NCBI RefSeq assembly: GCF_000764305.2
Contig: NW_025930401.1
Location: forward strand, 62,001 to 126,000
Direction: 5' to 3'
From: Hyalella azteca
Taxonomy: Eukaryota; Arthropoda; Malacostraca; Amphipoda; Hyalellidae
DNA: 64,000 bases
The position numbers were made by a program, and so were the translations under genes. Below are positions 25,201 to 38,311 of the stretch, piece by piece. The notes beneath the pieces are model-generated. The model made no database searches. It was not told the origin of the DNA and saw only the letters and a program-made list of their open reading frames with translations. The number at the start of each line of letters is the position of its first letter. Position 1 is the first letter of the stretch.

Positions 25201-28200
25201 TATTATGTATTTATGAAAAAAGTTGGATGGAACACAAAAGAATGAGTTATGTTAACAATTTTATTGTTTTTTTTTTAATAAGTCGGATGGTATTTTTTGG
25301 CGTTGATAGATCGAAAACTAGGTTTCCAAATCAGGATCAGACTATTAAAATCCTGGGCCCTTCTAAATCTGCAATAACTTATTGCAGATTTAAAAATCTT
25401 AATCTTTAATTAAACCTTCAATAACTTCGCACAAATTTTGACTTCTACATCTTTCATATCTATAATCGACCAGTCCATATCATGACGTCAAAGTCTGATA
25501 ACCTAAGCGGCGAAGTTTGCTGTATGGGAACGCTATCGTATTTTGACGATAAAATAATTTATATTATATTTTACAACCCTTGTTTTTGCGGTAGTTTGAC
25601 GTCAAGAATGCCAATGAATACAATGTGCCGGTTATCGGTGTTACTATCTGCGCAATTTTTTGGAAGAGTGAGCCTATGAATGGTACTTCTGATAACATTA
25701 GTTTGCCTCGCTGCAAAAATTGAGTTCCGAGCAACGCCGGATTTGGATGCATGGTTGTAAATATGATTCGACATGCTCTATCTTGCCGCCTGAACCCGCA
25801 CAGTGTCCAATTTTATGAAAGTAATGAACATTCAAATTTACGTCGATATTGTCATATGCTTGGGAACGTTTATTAAGATTGCTTATAGTCATGCAATGAC
25901 TGCCTGCAATATATGCACCTGCCCAGAAATATTATTTTTTAACGAAACCTAAATGGAAAAATAAGAGAATTGAACGCCCAGACGAGCTCCAGTATAGTTA
26001 TAGTTAAGTTTCGTATCAAGATCACTTGCCTGCCAAGATCATAAATTCACAAAAAATTAAAAGCGAATAAAATTGCCACAAAATTTACCATTTCTTTTTA
26101 TGATAAAATGTTTCGAAGTCCAGCTCCATCGTCAGTTCAAAATCCTAAGAAACAAGCATAATCAATTAGTAAACTAAAATTCACATCTAAGATAATAAAT
26201 GAAGATAATAAAACACTAAATTTAAGAATGAAAAGACAAATAAACAAGAGCAGACATGCCCATCTATTTACAATTCCAAGGGATCGGAACTGAATGCGAC
26301 ATTTACACTATGTTTCTAATCAAAACAAAACATGCACGGATTTTAAAATTCGTTGGTCAAAAACACCGGCTTGTAAATATTTTCCGTGCTTTTAAATTTT
26401 TAGTTAAGTTTCAATTCTAGACTCGACTCACTTGACGCCGACGTTGATGCCCTGAAACATTTAATAATTTTTAATGGGCTCTCGGTATAGGCCCTCCGGC
26501 CTTCCCACAGCCAATTATATACTCAATTCTTTTGCTTGCAATGTTTATCTCAGTCGTGAATGGTAACGTTGACAATAATTATTAACCACGTCACAAATTC
26601 ATACTTCCCCTCAATAATTACAGAATCTCATTCTTAATGCAATACCTAATAACATTCTCTTGCTATAAGCAAGAGAATGTACATTATATGTACATTACAT
26701 GTACATTATGTACATTATGTACATTATATCATGATGAGTTTGCCTTCTCTATATCACGTAAGGTTTTTGTCGACATTGATAATTAATAACTTATAGAAGC
26801 GTATAAATTGTTTCCTTCGCCGAATATTACGAGTTCAGAAAAGCATGCAAAATATCGAGCGAAATAAATTGTTTAAATGGAATTAGTTTATATGGTCAAT
26901 GTTTAGTCGCAATTCTGTATTCCTTATGCCATGTATTGTTGGAGTTAAAGCCTGTCAGCATTGTATGTGTGTGATAAGTTTGAAATGGTGAAAACATTTC
27001 TACACAATGTAATAAGCACTTGAAATGGGCGTTCGCTTGGAAATATTGTTTTACCGAATCACTCGCTATGAAATATATGATGCTTATAAGGATAATGCAG
27101 CGAAGTGAATGAATAGCACAGAATACTAGATATGTTGCTTCTGCCCTCTTATCTCAGGAGTTAAGTCATGGAACACAGGCTTCTGCTGGACCCGATCACA
27201 GGAACCAAATAATATCACAAGTAATTTAGTCCACATCTACAGCTTATGCTTAATTAATATCGTATCTCACTAATCAAAACAAAATAACTTTCTGGGGATA
27301 TATTGCATGAAGAGATCAATTCACAGGGTTTAATGCAACTACCACAAATGACCTCAAGACGACAGAAGTGCAGCAACATCAACTGGCCAAGTGGTCCTGG
27401 CTCAGTTGATATGCAGTACTACTCATTAATTTCTTTTCAAATAATGAGCTGGATTGTGATTCATATTAAATTTAATTCGGAATAAAATTGTTCAATGAAT
27501 TCGACCCTAAGTTTTAGAAGAATTGAACAAAATAAATGCAACAACGTAGTCGAAACCACTTCGAATTTAGTAGAAAATACGAGTATGCAATCGTACACAG
27601 TGAAAGAATTCACTAATTTTTTTTAAATCTGAGACGATGTGCTTTGCAAATAGTTCTTTGTGAGCCGATTTTGCGGAAAGCTCAGGCGCGATGGTTATAC
27701 AATAAGTTGCCGTCAAAAAAATTTAATAATAAGCTGGCTTTTAGGCCCCACAGGCCGTTTTGTTGTATATGATTTGTTAAATTTATGAAAACAGTAGCTC
27801 CCCATATCATCAATTAACATCACATTCTGCACATTTAGTGTCAATTTATGCTGATTATCATGCAGAGACTTGATACTGAGACCGACATTGAGGCGAAGTT
27901 CGACAATAGCGCGGCCGACGTGAATTTTGACGTGATTTCCTTCAAATTTTTTTCTGTTATCTTACTTAGTAAATCAAGCAAGGTCTACCTTTCCTACTGC
28001 CATCAAAATAGATTATCTCAGCCAAGGGAGTAAACACAACTGATATTATTGCAGTCTTATGAGGAGTCGGCAGAGGAGACAACAGCTCTCTGTTGCTGGT
28101 TTAATTGCAGTTGCGTCGGAAATTGTATTCTTTTCACAGGCATCTTCAATCTCAAGTGGTCTTTGAAAATACTTATTTGGCAACAAGGCTCTTGAGTGTT

Positions 28201-30716
28201 AGGAGATAAGAATTATAATACTATAGTGCCGACAACTTGATAGCGTTGTCTGTGTGATGGGACACGTTATCAATATGAAGGGAAGTGGGACCGTCATTAT
28301 AGGTGGAATTCAATTACGCAATAATTTAATTCGTTGGTTATCAAGTGAAACCTCAACTTTTTGGTTATAATTATTCATAGCAGAAAGAGTTTGGCTCGAG
28401 AGGAGTTTGGAATTGTGAGTCCTCCAAACTATTACTTCTATTAAAAAATGTTTCACATGCATCTTCTAGCATCCTGCTGAATTTATGTAAGCATTCAACC
28501 AAATGACTCATTTACTATACTGTAGATCATTCAAGTAATGAAGAATTCGTAATGTAATTTAAAATATCATTTGATTATTGATGCGCGAACGAAAATAGAT
28601 TGTAATTTTTCTCACTTCAATCGACTTTATTGAAGGAAAGCACAGATCTTTATCGATCTAAATGCTATAAAAACGAAATAGTCTCATTTATATTGACCCA
28701 TCATATATTAGGACCAAAAAAATTGCCTCCGAAGCCTTATTTTAAACACCAATAGAATAAAATTGCCACAGCTGTATGAGCCGTCAGCCAGCAATTGAAG
28801 CTATGTTTCATTACCAGGTGTATGTGGGTGCCATTCATTTGACAGTGATATAATTTGAAAGTGATCGATGATGTAAGTCATTAGCTTGGAGATCTCTTAA
28901 TATCAATAATTAATCTTTATTTGTAAACTTCCTTTCGTTCACATTTCATTCACATACCAGCTAGACGAGCACGATACTGAATTCATGGCCAACATGCAAA
29001 TGCACCTTGACCAGCGTTTCTTATGAAGACACTTTCAATCTTTTCAATCTTCACTTATGATAAGAAATTCCTCAGCTGATATGAACGAGTTTACGATGCG
29101 GGTTATTAAGTTTCTAGTTATCTGTAATTCAGTCGAGCGCGATCTGTGTGTCAAGACGGCTACCCGTCAACACCTTCAGCACCAGGCTAAATATTGCAGT
29201 GAATTAACTATTGTTAGGCCATTAATCACGCCCCATCTCTTAATCATTTCACCCTCAAAAATAGCCGCAGAGAATTTTCCTCTCGGTACAGAGAAGTGCA
29301 ATAATTATTATTGTTGTTCATTATAAATGAAATTAACTTTTCATTCCGATAATCCCCTTGTATGCAAGGTTACGAGTGATATGTGTAGATTGGTTCTTTC
29401 ACAATCGATACCTGCTGGCTTTCCTTATTGATGTAACTTTGTGCATAACGCAGGCTCCGTGAATTGGGAGTATATCGACAGTCAGTTGAGCTAAACGCTC
29501 CGGAGTGACTTATTGTTATTAACAGGATTATTGTGTAACATAAAGTATATAATTAAAAAAATTTGCAGTATGTTGAAAGAAATAGTGCCGTCATATCACC
29601 CATTGCATGAGAGAAATACAGTTTCTGAAAAAATTGAGGAGTAAACTTTGTACTCTGATCCCTGGTGGGGTCCTTGAGAGTGACAAAAATTTCGTGCTTG
29701 CTCGATTTCCCCCATTTAAGCAAACATGGCTGTTGTTTACCTTTCAACCGAACTTGGCTGTTCTTCATTTTTATCGCATTTGGTATCTCTTCTATCGCAT
29801 TTGGTATCTCTTCTTTTCAGAGCCGAAATTAGTTATTCTTCTTCGCTCAACCTATAATGTTTTCTTTTCTTTAGTCGATCCAAATTCTTTGATATTCATT
29901 ACTCGACCGAACTAGGTTACTAGACTGTCCTCATATTTCCAGGTAGCAGTCGGCCTTAAGTTACTTTGTTACTCGAAAGCCTAATTTTTTGCCGAATATA
30001 GTATTTCCCGGGCAAGACTACAAAGTATCGTTGCACAGGATATTTTTCAGCGAATTTCTGTTGTCAAGGCCATATCCTGCCTCTATTTGCTCAACGTCTT
30101 TCAAACATCACCAAATTCTAACTTCTTACGAAGCTATAGTCATTGTAATAATATCAAGTAGAAGTAGTGTAGAAATTATCCAAGCTTTAATAATGGATTT
30201 CTATAGTTATTATATCACTGTAATGAACAAGGACCTTCATGTATCAACGGAAGGCAAAGTTGTTACATAATTCCATTCCCGTTGTTAATTGCTTCAAATT
30301 TCATCATTGCCGCTGACATTTGTTTCATGGGCCGCTGCAGGAATAGCATGACTTGAGCAAATTGTCTATCATAATTGTTAGTATGTCATATTGGATAATT
30401 TGTTGCTGTAATTTTTTGTGTATCTGAACTGGACTTCGAAATTGAATTCTTCATCAGACAAAAAATTAATTTTCCCACTTGGTTCCCATTCTTAAGTGTC
30501 ATTATTTGGCAAATCTATCTTTCAGATCCATTACTCATTTTAATGCAATAATTATAATATTAATAACAAAGCATGCAGTAATCGTTAAACTTCTCATGTG
30601 AAAGAAACGCCGTCCAAGCATGGCTCTCTACGAATTCTGTTCCTGAAGAGCATTTACCACAGCTTCTAAGAACTGCATGCCAGTTTATTTCTTGCATTTC
30701 ATCGCCTGCAGGCGTC
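19221..30716. other. 11.5-kb gene-poor interval
   Basis: No exon, tRNA or family motif recognised on either strand; open frames stay below about 105 codons and lack splice context or motif support. Small structures seen: two similar blocks with cgtcatcgcaca near 19415 and 19530; a 21-bp unit aacattttttcatgtcaagga repeated 3-4 times (24330-24415); a hairpin cattctcttgctataagcaa and a tgtacatta array (26653-26730); a 21-bp doublet tatcgcatttggtatctctt (29770-29812). Several g-c-rich gggcccattg motifs cluster at 23580-24600. An N at 22171 marks an assembly join. Confidence 0.5.
21924..22170 (+). repeat. 247-bp exact duplicate of 37107-37353, ending at an N
   Basis: Every base of this block recurs at 37107-37353, and the identity stops precisely at the N at 22171. 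This is the pattern of an unmerged contig-end overlap, not of an old genomic repeat. Confidence 0.9.
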
Positions 30717-31367
30717 ATGCACTGGTTCGCAATGCTGTGTTTCTTGTTGTTGCCGGTTACTCCAAACGCATTTATGATCTCTTATCTTCCGCCACAAAAT
30801 AATATCATACTCAGTGATGCTCTCAACCTGAAGCAAAATATCATCAGTTCTTTAAACCACCATATTGTAATAGAGCGGCTTAGCACAAATCCCTCAGTGA
30901 ATTTAGCTTCAACGACCGAAACCACTCGTGATAATGCTTCTGAAAACGCCGAACTACAAAGAATTGAATTCGAAAACTCAACTACAAATACGAACACCGA
31001 CGCGACGTCCCCAGCCGATCCAAGCGATGTTGGTTGTGAGAAGAACCAGACGTTGGGCATGAAATGCACTCCGTATAACAGCTCCAGCGAAGAGGTCTTG
31101 AAGTGTTCCGGAGAAGGTTTACTGCGAACCACTCTTCTGTTTGGAATGTGTCTGACTATGACAGTCATCCTTGTAGGCGGGATTGGCAATGGAATCACAA
31201 TTCTCATACTTATTCATCAAATGATTCTAGGACAAAGACAGCAACAGATTCGAACGACAGCATCGTCGGTTCTTGTGCTAAACCTTGCCATTGCTGACTT
31301 GTGCTACAGCGTCTTGTGTCTGCCCTTCGTCTTCTCAATTTACCTCATCATATTCAGATCAGGTCTA
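30717..31367 (+). CDS. GPCR A exon 1 (signal peptide, ectodomain, TM1-TM2)
   Basis: 217 codons. ATG follows directly on a pyrimidine-rich gcctgcag|gcgtc acceptor-like site, so an untranslated 5' exon is likely. Donor GGTCTA|GTAAGT, phase 0. Candidate glycosylation sites: DNASE, ENSTT, KNQTL, YNSSS. Confidence 0.9.
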
Positions 31368-34300
31368 GTAAGTTGTTGTGCCAATATGAAATTTTTTACG
31401 GAATTTCGTTCCTTGTAATGTATTATAACTTAATTGCATCTCGCGAATTTAACGTACGAAAAGAATTGGTTATCGCTTGAACATCAGAGGGTGCATACTT
31501 GATCACATCGTTTGGAGCAAAATTGTGCCATTTGTGATAATAAAAGATTACTGAATGAAGTTTTCGCACGTCCTCAGGATCTCGAAGCTCCGCTCTCACA
31601 TGGATTTGATACCAAGTGTCAGTTCTCGGCTTTCTTCCGCTACACGAACGCCATCTCCGAGTGGACTACGATCGGGCTTATGGCTCTTGAAAGGCGAGTT
31701 TCAAGTCAGGGTAATATGGAGTTCAGCACCACCTAATTTAATTAATAAGTCAATCGGATAATCCTTATTGAATTTTAATTTTTGAAATTAGATTTTATAT
31801 TAAAGGAATCAATTCATGAAGCTGGATGGGATATAACTTTGATAATCTGAATGCTAACATCTTCGGCAAGTAATCAGGAATAGACACCAATTAATATTGT
31901 GCACTAGCCATTTTACGCAATAATATTGGGCGTCTAGGTTGAAACGGTAAAGTATCAGGTATCAGGTCTTCGGCACCAGGTAATACGATTGATGTCGTCC
32001 AAAAAGAGAGCGCAGCCGTGCATCACCAATTTTGTGCACCTATCCGTCCTGAATCGAACGCCCTGCATATTTCCGTAATACCATCTATCAGCCGCGTATT
32101 GATCCTGCCGTCAGTAACCAGCCCATAACATCTTATTGTTTTAAATATGTAGCGGTTTACGCTAACCTTATTCTGAAGCGAATAGCCCAGAGTGTGATGA
32201 TCGTCCCCAAAGATCATTACATCGAATCGTCGCTTCACATCTTCATTACATCGCCTGAACATCCGCAGGTTCATCACGATCAGTCGATATGCTCGGTGGC
32301 AGAAAGGCGGCTACCGCTGGTTCACTCCCAAAAAGTCTGCGTGTTACTGCCTCATGATTTGGATAGTGGGTGTCGGCTTGCAGCTGCCAACGCTTCTCGA
32401 GGTGAAATACGCTTCACCCTCCGATTATTTCTTTCCTCGATGAAAATTTTGAAATAATAATCTTTCTTACTCAATATAACCTTTATCCTTCGTCATTGTG
32501 AGACATTTGAAATAAATGTAACCATTGTTTCAGGACAATTATATACACCATTTGCACTTCGACAGTAAAATAACTACCTACATTACTTGAACAGGCTGGC
32601 CCGTTTTTTGGAAAATTCGGCTACAACACTGACACTGTAAAGTGCGACTTTGTCAGTGATCAACCTGAAAATTTCGGAATGCGTGACGTCTTCTTTCTGA
32701 TGGAGGCTCCCGTTCCGTGTGTTCTGATACTCGTGGGTTACATCGCCATCATTGTACGCATCAAAAGCAGTACTCGGTTCATGAAGAAATTTGGGTGAGG
32801 TCTGCTCTTTAAGCTCAAATCAAAGTATTTAATACCTTTTTCAAAATTGTACACGGACACTAATTTTCACTGATTTAGTTTTTGCAGAAATATTTCTGTA
32901 TTTGAGAGATTTACTTGGGCCGGACTCACACCATACTGCCGAGCATGTGCCAGGCATATGACCGGTCACGGTCCAGTCTGATATTCTTGGGTGCATTTCT
33001 ACAGAGGCATACACACCGCAGGCATGGCAGGTGCCATGCACGACTTGTATGTGTGAATGCTTCTATAGAAATTCATTGAAACCTCATTCACAATATACTG
33101 ACGAGCACGTGCCAGACAAATGCCAGTCTCGGTCCGTTCCCTGTAAGTGCATTGAAAGTTTTTATTTTCAGATTTTCTGACGTCCCGGTCAAATTATTTT
33201 TTACCTCGATCGTGGGCGGATCGTGCCTGGTCTTAATTGCACGGCTGGTGTGAATGCTTGAGCAGAAATGCATTAAAGAATATTGGACTGGACCTGAGTG
33301 GACCGTGACCGGCATATGACTGACACGTTCCCGGCAGTATATGGTGTGAACCAGGTTTAAGGAAAAGGTCGATGGAAACCGTTCAAGTAGTCATTTTTCT
33401 TACGATAAAATTCTCGATCAGCTTCTATACGTAATGTACAGTTTACAAAATCGTGAATTACAGTCATTGTTAAGTGATGAAAGAATAACTGGGCGTTCGC
33501 ACTGAGAAAAACCTGGAGGCGAAATTCACTCGAATGAGTCGATTCACTTCATGACCCTATCATTCTTATCAATGTTCGGTTATCAGAATCATTACCATTA
33601 AAGTATGTAATAAGAATAAATTAATGGATATGCTTTCTAATATCTGATCCTGCTTAACCACATATCATTTGTTTGTTTTTCTCGCCACTCGCTCGTTCTG
33701 AATAGTTCATCCAATATCCTCCTAATGATAATTTAGCATTACTTCCATCAATTGATGTATGTTAGCTGACCTATAGGAAGGAAGCTGAAATTGTATATTC
33801 AAGTGACAATTTGCCCTCTTCATTCCAGGACTACTGCGTGTCACATGAAGATCGCCATGCGCAACAGCAAAACTACGGGTTTGTGCTTCAAACTGATCTT
33901 CGTTTACCTCGTGTGCGTTGTCCCTGTATGCGTGTGGAATGGGGCGATTCCCGAAGATGAGCTTGGCAAACCGTGCAACCAAATCTTGGGGATCTACATT
34001 TACTGTTTTTACTGGATCCAGTATGCAGCCAATAATTTTATTTACGCCCGATCGATACCTCGGTACAGCAAAGCTGCCAAGCAATTGTTGCACGCCGTGA
34101 TACCTTGCTATTTTCGGCCAGATGAACATAGTTTCAATCTGAAAAAGGCTCCGAAGAGGGAACTTGTAGTGAGTGTTATTTCAATGGAGAAGTGTCATAA
34201 CCAAGATTCCGTCGTAAAAATGTCTTCGTCTGTGAAGAACAGTGACGAAATGACAAGCGATTGCGAATTTTCATCTAACTATTACATTACACTATTATTC

Positions 34301-34576
34301 TCATCGCCTTCACTTCGTGACGAATGTGTCAATGACTCACGCATTTCGACTGGCTTCACTGATGATGACTCAACTCTGCAAAGTTACTTGATGACATGCC
34401 AACTACGCCCGAAACATTCCGTCTACTCTGAATGGTCCTTTACAGGCGACCGCCCGGGATCTCGTCCAGGGAATAACTCGCTCGTACCAACGCTTCCACG
34501 TCGCAAAAGAAGCTCTTCGGATGCTGGACAGGTCGCTGACTCCGCTAGAAACTTCCAGCGGAAAATTTCATTTTGA
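30717..34576 (+). CDS. GPCR copy A: intact Tre1/moody-like rhodopsin-class receptor (5 coding exons)
   Basis: Seven-transmembrane receptor of 615 residues, spliced from 30717-31367, 31578-31693, 32269-32401, 32595-32794 and 33829-34576, with phases 0, 2, 0, 2. A signal peptide (about residues 1-18) precedes a ~110-residue ectodomain with N-x-S/T sites. TM1 carries GGIGNG (N158). TM2 carries LNLAIADL (D194). TM3 follows C231 and ends E-R-F (255-257). TM4 has IWIVGVGLQLP; loop Cys is C317; TM5 follows at about 331-356. TM6 (YLVCVVPVCVW) lacks the usual CWxP. TM7 ends N-N-F-I-Y (435-439) instead of NPxxY. The FFRYTNA and LQLPTLLE blocks resemble Tre1/moody receptors, which in flies guide cell migration and barrier function. 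Ligand unknown. It is the only complete copy in this array. Family assignment is by motif recall, not by search. Confidence 0.88.
31578..31693 (+). CDS. GPCR A exon 2 (TM3), followed by a GC donor
   Basis: Encodes DLEAPLSHGFDTKCQFSAFF and RYTNAISEWTTIGLMALE plus two bases. The donor is AG|GCGAGT. Only this site joins in frame to exon 3 to give M-A-L-E-R-F-I-T-I-S-R-Y. The GT sites downstream give the wrong frame. Confidence 0.88.
32269..32401 (+). CDS. GPCR A exon 3 (TM4)
   Basis: Encodes FITISRYARWQKGGYRWFTP and SACYCLMIWIVGVGLQLPTL. Acceptor tccgcag|G, donor GAG|GTGAAA, phase 0. Confidence 0.9.
32595..32794 (+). CDS. GPCR A exon 4 (second loop and TM5)
   Basis: Encodes AGPFFGKFGYNTDTVKCDFV and EAPVPCVLILVGYIAIIVRI. 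Its 5' part matches copy C (52601) and its 3' part matches copy D (62143), making it a mosaic. Donor GG|GTGAGG. Confidence 0.9.
32919..33354. mobile_element. MITE in intron 4 of GPCR A
   Basis: Inverted ends of about 70 bp: ggactcacaccatactgccg on the left and, inverted, ggttcacaccatatactgcc on the right, both continuing into catatgaccggtcacggtcc-like sequence. No coding capacity. Superfamily not determined. Confidence 0.75.
33829..34576 (+). CDS. GPCR A exon 5 (TM6, TM7, cytoplasmic tail)
   Basis: Starts in phase 2 after ttccag and ends with TGA at 34576. The ~170-residue tail includes CQLRPKHSVYSEWSFT and a basic R-R-K-R-S-S-S-D patch, both conserved in copy D. Confidence 0.9.
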
Positions 34577-36299
34577 ATGCCATGATTAATATTATTCATT
34601 ACATGCATACTACCGATAAATGAAAATAGTATAAAAAATTCTTCGCCACGTAATATTTGTCGACAATTGAAATTGATTAACATCCATGTTGAATTTCGTC
34701 TCGATTTGCTGAATTGTGATGATTTAATCTCTGAATGTGCATGAAATATAACCTTCCGTATCAGGACTACTTGCTGCACATCAAGGCTTGCGATATTTTA
34801 GACCAAGTTACCTGTATTTTAGAGATCGATTTGAACCTAATATATTATTCAAAATCAAAATATTCTAGGTTTAGCGATCAATGTTATCTCTATATGGATA
34901 AGATTAGGTTAAGACGGATGAATGTCCGACTTTTGAGATTTTTATTTTTGTTAAATAAACATAGCTGATGTGTTTAATGATTTGCTGTACAAAACTNCAT
35001 GAAACAATTATCATAGAAGCCACTTGTTAGTACAGTTATAAATGTGATGGCATTGTCTGACTGTTTAATCTCAATAAAATATAGTACGAATGTGGAATTT
35101 TCATCCGTTTGATTGCTGAGCCATTGACTTACATTTACATGGCGACTGAATTACTCAGATTAACGTAAATTTTATTTCTCAGCACGTAATTCAAAGCAGG
35201 TGTCCACGCTGGATGGGGCCGGAGAGCTCAATATATCAAAGTTGAAAGCGTAATGTAGAAATAGGACGTGCTTCTCAAATGAAAATTTTCGCAAATACGA
35301 AACATTATTGATAAATTGAGGCATATGTATGGGGAACACCCTGCCTTTGCTCTACTGCATGGAAGATCTGGCAGCGGAAACAGTAGAGTTATTGGTTGAT
35401 GAGACCAGAGCATTTAAAGACAATATCAGCATGCAGATGTCTATTTTTGCATAGCTGATCGATTCTAGTTCGATTACAGAAGAGTCAATAGGCCAAAATG
35501 TATCGGTCTCTCCCGGCTTTTTTATTATAAGAATGCCCATTTAGCTTTTACTTTCTTTAATTGAGACTGAGACTCTAATTTAAAGATTTTCATAAAAATA
35601 ATCATGGATATCATAGTTTTATCTCTTGCTCCACGCATACATTAACCGTTGTCAGCAATATTAGTACGCTATCATCGGAGACAGGGCTTCAATAGTTTTG
35701 CATACTCTCAAAAACACGTCCAGACTTCTCATAGCATTCAGCAACTCCAACGCGCAATCCTCGTGGGATTTACAAATAAAATATTTTCTTACAACCTTTT
35801 CTTAATTTCTATTTTCATGGAAAATGTGTTGAATTTATTGTTCTGAAGGCCATATTTTGTCGAACCTGAGGAATCAGATTCTACGGAAATAGATTACCGG
35901 AACATGATACTGCAATGTGATCGAATGATTGTACTGTAACATGATCGAATGATTGTACTGTAACGTGATCGAAAGATTTTCACTGTATGTACATTATACA
36001 TACAGTTACGGGTTACTAACCTAACCGAACTAGTACGGGTTAGATACAGTAAATAAAAGAATGTAAGGTGTTCACTTCAGGCGGTTACCCCAATAACTCG
36101 TTACTATTAGAGGTTTAATGCTGATTTTCATATGAGTGTATAGGGCTTTTTTAGGCTTCATTTATGCAAACCATCTGCTTATAGCTGCTAAACTCATTCA
36201 GGACATAATTTCTTTCATGTTTCCTGGTCTTGTGTGTGAATATTTTTTTTTATTTTTTGTAGAAAAGAATGTGTTCAATTTGTACTGATTGAAAGCCAG
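34577..36299. other. 3' flank of GPCR A, no gene seen
   Basis: AT-rich. A 24-bp unit (gatcgaatgattgtactgta) is repeated nearly three times at 35916-35985. A block cctaaccgaactagtacggg at 36017 recurs at 38187 with about 45 bases of identity. Confidence 0.4.
34954..35078 (+). terminator. Candidate polyadenylation signals of GPCR A
   Basis: AATAAA at 34954-34959 and 35073-35078, about 380-500 bases past the stop codon. An N at 34997 lies between them, so the real 3' UTR may differ. Confidence 0.35.
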
Positions 36300-36987
36300 T
36301 TTTCCTAGAACAAAATAATATTAAATGAAAATCATTTGAAGAAACAAAATCAGGGAATTGACTAATATCTCCGTTGAATTGGCAAATGTTGACTTTGTGA
36401 AAATGCCATATATTACCTTTATTGAAATATATATAAATATAGCTTGTTCGTAAGGTGAGAAATGAGAAAGTGTCTTGCAAATTTGCAATGATTTCTCTCT
36501 AAATAATAACAATAATATAATAAAGAGTTGTTAAAATAATCTAAGTTTTAATCAATATTGCAGAGCATTATAAAAAATGAAGATAAATAATTTATAACGT
36601 ACTAAATTACTGAAGAACCAAGGGCGATTGCTGGCTTCGGAAGGTATTTGGCCTTCGCTCAGTTATATAGATCTGGCCTACATATATAGAGGGTCTAGAA
36701 CGTTTGTATCACAAAAGAAGTATATGGAAAAATCTCACAGGAAAAAAATTAAAATTTGGTACACTTTTGTAAACTTCAGACTAAGACTGTTTAGTAAGAA
36801 ATAATCCTGGAATATTCCTTTAAAGTACATCTCAATGGCAGACGAAGATTCTTATTATGGTGCTTTGGTAAATTCGTCTGGGATTGATTGAATTTCCACG
36901 ATGAAATTTGCCATGTCCTCAACTAAAACACATTCCTTCTTCTCGCCGTTATCGATCGTGACGGTCAGAAATCTATGTAAATATAAT

Positions 36988-37106
36988 AATAGCGGTTTCA
37001 GCGTTTATTTGGCCGTAGGCCTGTCGCCGATTCTTAACATCGCAGAACATTCACAGCTTGTTGCGGTCTCGAACTCACAACTCACTGCTCCAATTCTGCT
37101 GTGCTA
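36988..37106 (-). mobile_element. SINE copy S1 (truncated)
   Basis: Carries only the non-tRNA body (agcggtttcagcgtttattt ... ctgtgct) and is cut where the 247-bp duplicate begins, so the tRNA-like head is missing. Confidence 0.75.
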
Positions 37107-37353
37107 AAAATGCTTGCAAGTGAGTGCAAATAACTTCGACTCTCTTAAATTCAACTCTTCTTCCCAATTAAAATATCTTTCTCGCGTGGCCAAGAAAAAC
37201 GTTCGCTGCTGCATGGCACACTAGTTGCTCAAATTATGAATTAACTCATTGCAAAGATTCATTGCATTTATTAATAATCGGAAACGCATGTAAGTTAAGC
37301 ATTCAATTATTATTCAAAGACAGTCAATATATGTAGTCTGCCGCTCCGTCTAT
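37107..37353 (+). repeat. 247-bp exact duplicate of 21924-22170
   Basis: Partner of the block that ends at the N at 22171. Its left edge cuts a SINE abruptly, another sign of a false join. Confidence 0.9.
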
Positions 37354-37397
37354 CTAACCTCGAGTATAGTCGCGTGTCGTTGTGATAATAATAATAT

Positions 37398-37606
37398 AAT
37401 AGCGGTTTCAGCGTTTAGTAGGTCGCAGGCTTGTCGCCGATTCTTAACATCGCAGAACATTCACAGCATTTTGCGGTCTCGAACTCGCAACTCACTGCTA
37501 CAATTCTGCAGTGTTTAACCGCCCGGCCTCCTTGCCGATTCTGACCAGAAACTGGCGCACAGAGCTGGGATCGAACCCGCGCCTCTCTGCGCCAATCTTG
37601 GTACTG
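37398..37606 (-). mobile_element. SINE copy S2
   Basis: Body plus part of the tRNA-like head, including a B-box-like ggttcgatccc on the minus strand. The A-box part is lost at gtactgagtc. Confidence 0.75.
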
Positions 37607-38274
37607 AGTCTATGATTGGTGGATTTGGCTTGAAAGGCCGTCAATGATTGGCTGATGAACTTACGATCTCTTAACTTTTTTTGAAGGTATAGGCCCTGAA
37701 CTTTAAATATATAAATGAGCAAAAATTCCTATGACTTTCAATCGTTTTAATTGATGTTTTTAATATCCCTTTTCTAACGTTTACTTGATATTTTTTCATG
37801 CTTGCTAAGCACGTCCATAAAAAGCTTGCGGGAATAATTTATTTAATCGCTTCAAGTGCGGGCAGCGCGCTATAACCTCGGTTGCGATAAATTAGATTTC
37901 TTTTGATAAAGGATTTTCAGAGCTGGGCAGCGCTACTTTGAAATGTAGCGGCGCTACCGCAACCGCTACATGCTCTAGATGTAGCGGGCGCTACCGCTAC
38001 CGCTACACCCACTAGATTGTAGCGAGCGCTACCGCTACCGCTACAGTAAAATGTAGCGCCGCTACAATGGCCAAAATTATTGGAAATCTCTAAATATTTA
38101 TTGTTCTGCTATTGGGATTTACTCATAAACATTTAATGACAGTAAAACATTTTCAAAACATATCAATGCAACTTTATAGCAATTAACCTAACCGAACTAG
38201 TACGGGTTAGATACAGTAAATAAAAGTTACAGTTATTTTTATTATTACAACACTTCTCTTTAACTTCACTTCTT

Positions 38275-38311
38275 GTTTGTCTGTCTGTCTGTCTGTCTAG
38301 CTGTCTGTCTG
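38275..38311. repeat. (TGTC)n microsatellite
   Basis: About nine tetranucleotide units with one substitution, inside the hAT-like element. Confidence 0.9.

Larger units (their letters stand above)
36300..37917 (+). repeat. Segmental spacer copy 1, interrupted by SINEs
   Basis: Parallels 47370-48243 and 55808-56655 (shared blocks such as gaattggcaaatgttgactt and gggcgattgctggcttcgga). It is interrupted at about 36983-37700 by two SINE copies and the 247-bp duplicate at 37107. It ends at the hAT-like element at 37918. Confidence 0.75.

Noticed and set aside
31693..31712. GT sites after GCGAGTTTCAAGTCAGG as the real exon 2 donor
   Set aside because: Joining from those sites to 32269 shifts frame or adds codons not present in related receptors. 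The GC site gives L-E-R-F exactly.
32194..32457. Open frames over the TM4 exons reading SPEHPQVHHDQSICSVAERR and similar
   Set aside because: They are the wrong frame of receptor exon 3; the F-I-T-I-S-R-Y frame is the one that splices.
37942..38064. gtagcg/cgctac array as a protein-binding site cluster
   Set aside because: Position just inside a terminal inverted repeat matches subterminal repeats of a hAT-like element, which explains it better.
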